This document shows positions 1 to 5,640 of a DNA stretch of 10,820 nt, piece by piece. The position numbers and the translations under genes are program-made. The notes beneath the pieces were generated by a model. That model was not told the origin of the DNA and did no database searches. It saw only the letters and a program-made list of their open reading frames with translations. Numbering within the stretch: the stretch's first letter is position 1; the number at the start of each line of letters is the position of its first letter. Source of the stretch: CAYPCH01 sp964409165 (GTDB lineage Bacteria > Bacillota > Clostridia > Acetivibrionales > Acetivibrionaceae); assembly GCA_964409165.1 (NCBI GenBank), contig CAYPCH010000126.1:1-10820 (forward strand), given 5' to 3'.

Positions 1-28
1 AGTGAAAAACAGAATTTAATATGATATT

Positions 29-518
29 ATGAAAAAAGCAAATACCTATCTATTATCTATAAAGTAATGTTATACCAGTACCGAAAGAAATAAAAGAGGT
101 GGAAAAGCCTGAACCACCGGTTATTAAGGAAGAGAAAGATGAAAGCAAGGTTATACCGGCACAGAAAGAAATAAAAGAGGTGGAAAAGCCTGAGCCACCG
201 GCTATTAAGGAAGAGAAAGATGAAAGCAAGGTTATACCGGCACCGAAAGAAGTAGAAAATGTGGAAAAGCCTGAGCCGCCGGTTATTAAGGAAGAGAAGG
301 ATGAAAGCAAGGTTATACCGGCACCGAAAGAAATAGAAAATGTGGAAAAGCCTGAGCCGCCGGTTATTAAGGAAGAGAAAGATGAAAGCAAGGTTATATT
401 GGCGCCGAAAGAAATAGAAAATGTGGAAAAGCCTGAGCCGCCGGTTATTAAGGAAGAGAAAGATGAAAGTAAGGTTATACCAGCACCGGAAGGAATAAAA
501 GAGGTAGAAAAGCCTTAG
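29..518 (+). pseudogene. Broken gene encoding a 27-residue Pro/Glu/Lys repeat protein
   Basis: From 63 to the TAG at 516-518 one frame encodes about 5.6 copies of a 27-residue unit of the type KPEPPVIKEEKDESKVIPAP followed by KEIENVE. The composition (alternating PEPP, KEE/KDE clusters, IPAP) suggests an extended, highly charged spacer such as those in surface or envelope-spanning proteins; no enzyme motif is visible. The frame is closed by TAA at 60-62 and has no ATG. The first in-frame GTG (99) has its only SD-like bases, AGAGG, overlapping the codon, so initiation there is unlikely. An ATG at 29-31 in another frame gives MKKANTYLLSIK and then stops at 65-67. One frameshift would join it to the repeats, but it has no clear ribosome binding site. 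I read this as a truncated or frameshifted remnant; an assembly error within repeats is an alternative. Confidence 0.5.
63..515 (+). repeat. 81-bp tandem repeat array (about 5.6 copies)
   Basis: Units begin at 99, 180, 261, 342, 423 and 504, giving an exact 81-bp period. There is a 36-bp partial copy at 63-98 and a 12-bp partial copy at the end. Copies differ by scattered substitutions (for example gcaccg/gcacag, ataaaagag/atagaaaat) but no indels, so the period stays a multiple of three and the coding frame is preserved. There are no spacers between units. The pattern fits expansion by unequal recombination or slippage within a coding sequence. Confidence 0.95.
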
Positions 519-527
519 CTTGTTAGA

Positions 528-557
528 TAAAGGGGTAGATTAACGTCTACCCCTTTA
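528..557. terminator. Convergent stem-loop terminator
   Basis: A perfect 12-bp stem (TAAAGGGGTAGA pairing with TCTACCCCTTTA) closes a 6-nt loop (TTAACG, 540-545). It lies between the end of the plus-strand repeat gene and the end of the minus-strand LemA gene, whose TAA stop (555-557) is inside the stem. The stem is GC-rich in the middle, but neither side has a long uridine tract (only CTTTATCT on the minus strand and CCTTTAAA on the plus strand). It is probably a bidirectional terminator of moderate strength. Confidence 0.75.
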
Positions 558-1100
558 AAACTTTACAACAGTATTCTTCTTTTCCTCCGATTCGGCTTCC
601 ATGAAGGAAACTTTTTTGAATCCGAACATTGTAGCTACCAGGTTACTTGGAAACATCTGTATTGTATTGTTGAATTCCATTACCACATCGTTGAAGAACT
701 GTCTTGAAAAACTGATTTTATCTTCGGTTCTGGCTAATTCCTGCTGGAGTCCTGTAAAATTTGCATCTGCTTTTAACTGAGGATAATTTTCTGCAACAGC
801 AAAGAGCTTTCCTAAAACACCGCTCATTTCACTGTTTGAGGTTATTGCTTCTTCTCTGCTCTGAAAATTCATAAATTTTGACCTTATCTTAGCGACATTT
901 TCCAGGGTATCCTTCTCATGTGCAGCATAACCTTTTACTGTTTCAATAATGTTAGGTATAAGGTCAAATCTCCTTTTAAGTTGAACTTCAACCTGACTCC
1001 ATGCATTGTTTACTTTGTTTCTCTTTCCGACAAGGCTATTGTATGTAAAAACCATGTACCCCAAAATCACTGCAATTATAACCGCAATATAAATCCACAT
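555..1100 (-). CDS. lemA: LemA family protein
   Basis: This 181-residue protein starts with an N-terminal transmembrane helix (about residues 2-20) and continues as a helical domain with LemA hallmarks: YNSLVGKRNKVNNAWSQVEV (20-39), LKRRFDLIPNIIETVKGYA (41-59), the AENYPQLKADANF segment (103-115), ELARTEDKISFSRQFFND (121-138), and FNNTIQMFPSNLVA (143-156). The length is normal for the family. LemA proteins are membrane-anchored four-helix proteins whose exact function is not established. The ATG has a good AGGAGG site (1107-1112). The gene is last in the minus-strand block, 42 bp after the DUF2207 gene, and LemA/DUF2207 adjacency is a recurrent arrangement in bacteria. It ends inside the terminator hairpin. 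Family assignment is firm; the cellular role is unknown. Confidence 0.96.
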   Translation of the reverse strand: MWIYIAVIIAVILGYMVFTYNSLVGKRNKVNNAWSQVEVQLKRRFDLIPNIIETVKGYAAHEKDTLENVAKIRSKFMNFQSREEAITSNSEMSGVLGKLFAVAENYPQLKADANFTGLQQELARTEDKISFSRQFFNDVVMEFNNTIQMFPSNLVATMFGFKKVSFMEAESEEKKNTVVKF

Positions 1101-1142
1101 AAATATCCTCCTAACTATAATTTTATTTATAGGAAAATGGAC

Positions 1143-3029
1143 TTAGAAAGCTCCGCCGCCACCGCCGCCGCCACCGCCGCCTGAATCTCCTCCGCTTGCA
1201 CCGCCGCCTGAGCCGGAAGAGGAGGAATAGGCTGAGCAAGCAACTTTAAATGTTTCGGAAAATTCCGAATCAAGCTGCGAGAATACTTCTTTAAATCCAT
1301 CCCTACCGTACAAGTTATCATCATGCCATATTATATTGTTCGCCATAAAAGACTGTGTATCCATAGTGCCGGGATTTTTTTCAAGCACCAATGGAAGCTG
1401 CTTTAAAACCTCCTTTGCTACACCTAGTGGAACTGCATAAACAAGATAATGCTCCCATACTGCTATAGAAGGTATCTGGGCATCCTTAATACTTGAAAAG
1501 TCTTTTATAAAACGCTGGAAAGCCATCCACTTTTTATACTGGTCACTTCCATACTCAGTGCGTTGATACTGAAAAAGTGAAAAGAAAAACATAAAAAGTC
1601 CCAGAACCGAAATAATTGCAGCCATATTATATTTTGTTAGAGAACCTAGCGTCAAACCGGCAGCTATAAATCCAAATCCACGTAAAAGATTAAATCCCCA
1701 GCCTGCTTTTGGCTTGTCAGGATAAAATCTGTTTCTCTTTGAGTCTTTTGCTACAAGACCTTTCCATTCATTAAAGTTATTTCTGAAACTTTCTGCATGA
1801 CTTTTGTCTTTCACATAACGACTTATATCGGACAATATAAATTGATTTCCCTTTGCAATACTGTCAAAAAACCAAGATATTAGGTATTTTTCATGACTTC
1901 TAAGTATAACAGAAGGTGGTTGCGGATTTTTGGAAAAAACATATTCCAGCTTCTCAATGGTTTTTAACAGCTTTTTTTCAGTCTTTTTCTTTGTATCAAG
2001 AATTAACACACGCTTTCGTACAAGATCAAGCAGTGTTGCGAAGATTTCTGTACTCGTAACATTGGAATTGTGAAACAGTATAACCATTTCAGCAGGAGTA
2101 TAGTTTCCCGGAATTTCTCTGTAATACTTGCCGTCAAAGTCTGTTTTTGGATCGGTTCCGTATTTTTTTCGTATTTTTATCATTGAAAAAATCCATACTA
2201 TAGACAAAAGAACAGTTATTATCCGCCCGACAACACCAAGTTTTTTTCTGCTTTCAAGCTCCTTTGCAGCTTTTTCCCTTTGCTCGTTTGCTTCTCTTGC
2301 CCAGATTCCTTCCTGATCGAGTATCTCTTGCAACACATTTTTGTCCACTTGATTACTGCTTTCAGGTAAGAGTTTTGCAGGGAACAAAACTCTAGTCTCA
2401 AAAAATGTTCCTGGACTTACAGAAGGCACAGTAAACTCGGATGATTGTCCGTCAATGATTCTTGATTCTCCCGTTAATGGTCCATGGGCAAATACTCTTA
2501 TATCTTCCTTCAAAGCACCTTCCGGCAAAGTTATGTTTATTTTAACATTATTGACGGTTGTTTCCCAGTTTTTACCCACCATCTTCCTGTTAAATTCCGC
2601 AATATCATTATATTTTGTTGCGACATCCAGAAGTTTGTATTTATAAATAAATGTTTTCTCTTCATTAGCTGAGGGTTCATATACTGTGAATTTAACCATT
2701 TCATCTTTTGTCTGTAATTTATATGTCCCTGCTGATTCTGAATCATCTTTTTTCAGAGTGACAATGCCCTCCGGCTTTCTGATAGCTACAGAAGGATTTA
2801 TAAGCGCTGTTGAACCGCTGAAATCCACATTGAGAAAAACACCGTTAAAATTACCTTGAAAACTGTATGTTATATGCTCTTCAATATCAGCAGAACCATC
2901 AGGTAGAATATTTACAAATATATTGTAATCTGTTATTGTGAAATATCTTGAATAGGCATATGCTTGTAAACCGAATACAACAGTAAAGGATATAACAATA
3001 ACCCACATTATTGTTTTTTTGATTTTCAC
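1143..3029 (-). CDS. DUF2207 domain membrane protein with polyglycine tail
   Basis: This 628-residue predicted membrane protein has a signal peptide (about 1-25, cleavage plausible after AYA) and an extracytoplasmic beta-rich N-terminal domain beginning YFTITDYNIFVNILPDGSAD (29-48), typical of DUF2207. Next come a coiled, charged stretch (230-263), a transmembrane helix (about 266-286), a cytoplasmic region (290-445), and two hydrophobic segments (about 449-465 and 469-487). The C-terminal part contains the family signatures YGSDQYKKWMAFQRFIKDF (493-511) and WEHYLVYAVPLGVAKEVLKQL (525-545). The protein ends in a Ser/Gly-rich tail with ten consecutive Gly before AF. The start is GTG, chosen because an AAGGAGGGA site lies 7 nt upstream. 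Function is unknown in the family. It is encoded just before LemA and 46 bp after the DUF5050-like gene, so all three are likely co-expressed. Confidence 0.93.
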   Translation of the reverse strand: MKIKKTIMWVIVISFTVVFGLQAYAYSRYFTITDYNIFVNILPDGSADIEEHITYSFQGNFNGVFLNVDFSGSTALINPSVAIRKPEGIVTLKKDDSESAGTYKLQTKDEMVKFTVYEPSANEEKTFIYKYKLLDVATKYNDIAEFNRKMVGKNWETTVNNVKINITLPEGALKEDIRVFAHGPLTGESRIIDGQSSEFTVPSVSPGTFFETRVLFPAKLLPESSNQVDKNVLQEILDQEGIWAREANEQREKAAKELESRKKLGVVGRIITVLLSIVWIFSMIKIRKKYGTDPKTDFDGKYYREIPGNYTPAEMVILFHNSNVTSTEIFATLLDLVRKRVLILDTKKKTEKKLLKTIEKLEYVFSKNPQPPSVILRSHEKYLISWFFDSIAKGNQFILSDISRYVKDKSHAESFRNNFNEWKGLVAKDSKRNRFYPDKPKAGWGFNLLRGFGFIAAGLTLGSLTKYNMAAIISVLGLFMFFFSLFQYQRTEYGSDQYKKWMAFQRFIKDFSSIKDAQIPSIAVWEHYLVYAVPLGVAKEVLKQLPLVLEKNPGTMDTQSFMANNIIWHDDNLYGRDGFKEVFSQLDSEFSETFKVACSAYSSSSGSGGGASGGDSGGGGGGGGGGAF

Positions 3030-3036
3030 GATAGTA

Positions 3037-3045
3037 TCCCTCCTT
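3037..3045 (-). promoter_or_regulatory. Ribosome binding site fixing the GTG start of the DUF2207 gene
   Basis: Read on the minus strand this is AAGGAGGGA, ending 7 nt before the GTG at 3027-3029. The signal peptide begins immediately at that codon (MKIKKTIMW), so the GTG start is well supported. Confidence 0.85.
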
Positions 3046-3075
3046 CTCTCAATTATTTATTAACAGCTTTCAGTG

Positions 3076-4290
3076 CTATTTAGGCACTATATACACTTTG
3101 TCTTCATTGTTTTCAAAAACGACATAGTAAAGGTTTTCTCCTACTATATTAAGAACATAGCATTCCTCGTTTTCTGTAAAACTTTGTTTTCCGGTTCCGT
3201 TAAAATTTATTTTATAAAGTCCGTTGCTTGAATAGGGAGTATAATAAATCCAATTATTGTCTATGTTAATTGAATTACAGAACTCATCCAGAAGTTTTTC
3301 TTTACCCGTTCCATCAGTACTTACTCTATAAACCTTGTTGCCATCGGTAATGTTGATATAATACAGCCAGCCTTCATGATATATAAGTTTGGTAGCTTTA
3401 TCAGTTAAAAGCTGCTTTTTCTGGGTTCCATCAGTGCTCATCTGATGTATTGTTCCGTCTTCTCCAAAACCTTCAATATAATAGATTTTGTTTTCGACGA
3501 TATTGATAAATTCACCAGGTGTATCTGAAATTATCGTATTTGAAGAACCGTCTTTTTTCATGCGGTGTAAATAAAAGTCAGAATCAGAATAATACAACCA
3601 GTCACCAGCTGCTCTTAAGTATGCAACTTCATCATCAGCAATTTTTGATTTTTCAGATTTGTCCGGTTTTATTCTGAAAATACCTCTGTCAAAAAGATAA
3701 TGGGAATAATAGACCCATTCTCCGTCAAAATCCATAGTCATACAGGATTCACCTAGGAACTGTTCTGTGGCTTTTCCGTCCATATTTGTAATCACTGTGT
3801 CTCCGCCGCTTTCTATACCCAAATTATTGCAAAATATTACCTTGTCTCCGACGCCTATTGCAAAGCCAAGGTTTGCAGAATTACCACCTGTATTGCCCAC
3901 AAGACCGGAACCGATGTTGTTATTATTTTTCTGGTCTGATATTGAGGATTTACTGTCATCATTATCAGAAGCCTTTTCGTTTCCATAGGGTATTAAAACC
4001 CATACAGCAAAACATAGAACTATCATTACTGCTATAACAGAAACTATAGCAAATACATTGCTTTTCTTTTTTGAGGAAGTTACATTCTTAACTTTTGAAT
4101 TATTTTTCGATTGACTGATCTGATTTTCTGCTTTTTCAGCCATCTCCTGTTCTCTTTTTTGTATCGGTTCAGGCTGCTGTTTTTTTTCAACATTACAAAC
4201 TTCCTGATCTATCTTATATCCGCAATTTTCGCAGAATTTGGCTCCCGGTGTCAATTTTTCACCGCATTCTTCACAAAAATTAACCTGCAT
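3076..4290 (-). CDS. Zinc-ribbon, single-pass membrane protein with DUF5050-like beta-repeat domain
   Basis: This 404-residue protein has three parts. An N-terminal zinc ribbon has Cys 6, 9, 20 and 23 (CEEC...CENC). A charged Lys/Gln/Glu linker (35-78) and one transmembrane helix (about 79-101) follow. After a Ser/Asn/Gly-rich linker, an exported C-terminal domain (about 140-404) contains at least six repeats of about 40 residues. Each carries a W/K-[IVL]-YY core (WVYY, WLYY, KIYY, WLYY, WIYY, NLYY), followed in most copies by a basic strand with a DGT/DGS turn. This matches the DUF5050/propeller-like architecture seen in Firmicutes proteins of the zinc-ribbon plus TM type. By topology the ribbon faces the cytoplasm and the repeats face outward, which suggests a sensor or envelope role (inference). 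I place the start at ATG 4290 rather than TTG 4296 because GGAGG lies 7 nt before the ATG and only 1 nt before the TTG. Confidence 0.88.
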   Translation of the reverse strand: MQVNFCEECGEKLTPGAKFCENCGYKIDQEVCNVEKKQQPEPIQKREQEMAEKAENQISQSKNNSKVKNVTSSKKKSNVFAIVSVIAVMIVLCFAVWVLIPYGNEKASDNDDSKSSISDQKNNNNIGSGLVGNTGGNSANLGFAIGVGDKVIFCNNLGIESGGDTVITNMDGKATEQFLGESCMTMDFDGEWVYYSHYLFDRGIFRIKPDKSEKSKIADDEVAYLRAAGDWLYYSDSDFYLHRMKKDGSSNTIISDTPGEFINIVENKIYYIEGFGEDGTIHQMSTDGTQKKQLLTDKATKLIYHEGWLYYINITDGNKVYRVSTDGTGKEKLLDEFCNSINIDNNWIYYTPYSSNGLYKINFNGTGKQSFTENEECYVLNIVGENLYYVVFENNEDKVYIVPK

Positions 4291-4297
4291 AGTCAAT

Positions 4298-4302
4298 CCT
4301 CC
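4298..4302 (-). promoter_or_regulatory. Ribosome binding site selecting ATG 4290 over TTG 4296
   Basis: GGAGG on the minus strand, 7 nt before the ATG at 4288-4290. An in-frame TTG at 4294-4296 would be only 1 nt away from this site, too close for initiation. Confidence 0.8.
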
Positions 4303-4335
4303 GTTAAATCGGTTTTTTTTATGTTTCTATATAAG

Positions 4336-4370
4336 TTGCAAAAAGAATATTACAGGGAATTATTTTGCAA
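4336..4370. other. AT-rich inverted repeat in the 98-bp gap before the zinc-ribbon/DUF5050-like gene
   Basis: TTGCAAAAA (4336-4344) faces TTTTGCAA (4363-4370), an 8-bp arm separated by about 18-19 nt. There is no uridine tract after it on either strand, so it is not an obvious terminator. It could be an operator or a weak mRNA hairpin within the operon. I do not see a convincing promoter in the gap. Confidence 0.35.
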
Positions 4371-4388
4371 TATATACTACTCTTTTGT

Positions 4389-4934
4389 TTATTCCAGCGG
4401 AGGTATCTCAGACCTTCCAAAGTCGAAGATGTTAGCCTCAGAAGCTGTTTTTTCAGCACTAAAGGTTCCTCTAATGGTGGTTTCCCCATTTAGTTGTTTT
4501 AGTACAAAATCACCTTCAAGATATGCCCTTCCATGATCAGTAATGATTTTTGCTTTCATCTCCAGTTCTTCATCATCAACCTCCAAAAGCCCATTTTTAA
4601 AAACACAGGGAAAAAACACATCTCCCAAAGGTTTCCCTTCTTCAGTTCTTAAACGTATATGTCCATAACCTTTAGACTGCTCATCAACATCAACAATAAG
4701 GCCTATATTCTTGCTTTTTATGTCATCATAAAAACCCCCGGAATCATCTTTAACTTCATTTATACGCATGCCTCCCTGCCACATGCCCTCAAAAGTGCCG
4801 GAAGGTTTGAAGGAAAGAACAAGATATGCTGCAACTGAAGCAAAAATAAAAACTGGTATAATTATTACCGTTGCAAGTATTAGAATAAGTTTAACTTTTT
4901 TATTTTTCTTTTTATTAATATTTTCATCAACCAT
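4389..4934 (-). CDS. Single-pass membrane protein of unknown function
   Basis: I do not recognise a family for this 181-residue protein. It opens with a short charged cytoplasmic stretch (Asn/Lys-rich, residues 1-15) and has one strong transmembrane helix (about 15-41). An extracytoplasmic domain of about 140 residues follows, with many short predicted strands (GTFEGMWQGGMRI, NIGLIVDVDE, GHIRLRT, VFFPCVFKNGLLEVDDEEL, MKAKIITDHGRAYLEGDFVL, TTIRGTFSAEKT). The alternating pattern and the paired 'GTFEG...' and 'RGTFSAEK' strands suggest a small beta-barrel or beta-sandwich that closes on itself, but this is inference. There is one Cys (110). I chose ATG 4934 because AAGGAG lies 9 nt upstream; an in-frame TTG at 4940 is only 3 nt from it. 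The gene sits between the two zinc-ribbon genes in the same operon. Confidence 0.8.
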   Translation of the reverse strand: MVDENINKKKNKKVKLILILATVIIIPVFIFASVAAYLVLSFKPSGTFEGMWQGGMRINEVKDDSGGFYDDIKSKNIGLIVDVDEQSKGYGHIRLRTEEGKPLGDVFFPCVFKNGLLEVDDEELEMKAKIITDHGRAYLEGDFVLKQLNGETTIRGTFSAEKTASEANIFDFGRSEIPPLE

Positions 4935-4943
4935 ATGCAAAAG

Positions 4944-4949
4944 CTCCTT
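4944..4949 (-). promoter_or_regulatory. Ribosome binding site selecting ATG 4934 over TTG 4940
   Basis: AAGGAG on the minus strand with 9-nt spacing to the ATG at 4932-4934. The alternative in-frame TTG at 4938-4940 is only 3 nt downstream of it. Confidence 0.75.
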
Positions 4950-5028
4950 CCTATTGATAGACCGACAATGACAGCTTCAATAACTATTCAACCGCCGGAG
5001 TGGTTTTGGTCAACACCGCAATATAAGT

Positions 5029-5505
5029 TTATTTCAGGGCATTGCCGCAGTTTCTGCAGAATTTTGCACTTTCATTGTTTAACTGTCCGCAGGAAGAACA
5101 CTTGCCCTTAACAGGATTTTCCAAATTATATCCGCAATTTTTGCAAAACCTTGCGGAAACTTTTACTTCTTCTTTACAGGAAGGACAATGGATTCCGGTT
5201 AAAGTAGCTTTTACCAGTCTTTCCTCCGGAATTTGAGGGGGTGGAGGAGGCTTAATTGCAATTCTGAATTCTTCATTTTTTTCATCCTTTTTTCCGGGTC
5301 TTTCCCGCTCGAGCCATTCATCTCTTTTAGCATCGTACCACTGCCATCTGTCGTTATCGGGATTTATTCTCCACCTGTCGTTGTACTCATCAACTACAAT
5401 GAGAATATCCTCCATCATAAATTGTAAGTGCTCACAATCCGATATTCCGTTTATGTGCTCGAGTTTCAGCAAACGGTATTCCTTTTCAACCAAATCAAAT
5501 GTCAC
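5029..5505 (-). CDS. Double zinc-ribbon protein with Trp-rich N-terminal domain
   Basis: This 158-residue soluble protein lacks a signal peptide or transmembrane helix. The N-terminal part (1-70) is acidic and aromatic, with DRWRINPDNDRWQWYDAKRD (43-62) and EWLERERP (63-70). The WYD...W spacing recalls small Trp-containing repeat modules, but I cannot name it. A Pro-rich linker (86-90 is five prolines) leads to two treble-Cys-pair zinc ribbons: CPSC...CKNC (107, 110, 121, 124) and CSSC...CRNC (136, 139, 150, 153), each CxxC-x10-CxxC. Such ribbons mediate protein or nucleic-acid contacts; their spacing equals that of the ribbon in the membrane protein encoded two genes downstream. The GTG start is supported by AGAGGTGG 7 nt upstream. 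It is probably a cytoplasmic partner of the neighbouring membrane proteins (inference). Confidence 0.86.
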   Translation of the reverse strand: MTFDLVEKEYRLLKLEHINGISDCEHLQFMMEDILIVVDEYNDRWRINPDNDRWQWYDAKRDEWLERERPGKKDEKNEEFRIAIKPPPPPQIPEERLVKATLTGIHCPSCKEEVKVSARFCKNCGYNLENPVKGKCSSCGQLNNESAKFCRNCGNALK

Positions 5506-5512
5506 CTTAAAA

Positions 5513-5520
5513 CCACCTCT
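5513..5520 (-). promoter_or_regulatory. Ribosome binding site fixing the GTG start of the double zinc-ribbon gene
   Basis: AGAGGTGG on the minus strand, 7 nt before the GTG at 5503-5505. No in-frame ATG with a comparable site is seen nearby. Confidence 0.8.
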
Positions 5521-5541
5521 TTAAAGCATTAATAGTCTTTT

Positions 5542-5640
5542 GGAATGCTGAAAATATTACTTCAGCTGAATTTTCACTTAAGGCCTTATTTTACCCAAAT
5601 GGTACACATGAAAAATCCGAAGGAATATTTCAGCTATTCC
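5542..5640. repeat. Long imperfect foldback at the 3' end of the giant gene
   Basis: GGAATGCTGAAAATATT (5542-5558) is nearly the inverse of the segment 5624-5640, which reads GGAATAGCTGAAATATT on the other strand. Pairing continues inward through CTTC/GAAG and TGAAAATTC/GGATTTTTCA, giving about 30-35 paired positions with a few bulges and a loop of about 30 nt. The loop side contains the 10-bp palindrome TAAGGCCTTA (5579-5588). One arm covers the last codon and TAG stop of the giant gene; the other lies before the zinc-ribbon gene. It may be an RNA processing or attenuation hairpin, or a small relic of a miniature inverted-repeat element. No uridine tract follows, so a simple terminator is unlikely. 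Confidence 0.55.

Noticed and set aside
53..391. Open minus-strand frame of 112 residues (repeats of LLSSFSSLITGGSGFSTF type)
   Set aside because: It is the antisense shadow of the 81-bp repeats. Because the period is a multiple of three, any stop-free frame stays open across the array, and no ribosome binding site supports it.
63..515. Possible CRISPR array
   Set aside because: The units are contiguous, 81 bp long, coding and without unique spacers.
918..1184. Plus-strand frame across the LemA start and the DUF2207 Gly tail
   Set aside because: It lies opposite two well-supported genes, ends in an artefactual Ala run from the GGN tract, and has no ribosome binding site.
4111..4536. Plus-strand frame of 141 residues
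   Set aside because: It is antisense to the DUF5050-like gene and the 181-residue gene; its Phe-rich composition is typical of the complement of Lys/Glu-rich coding sequence.
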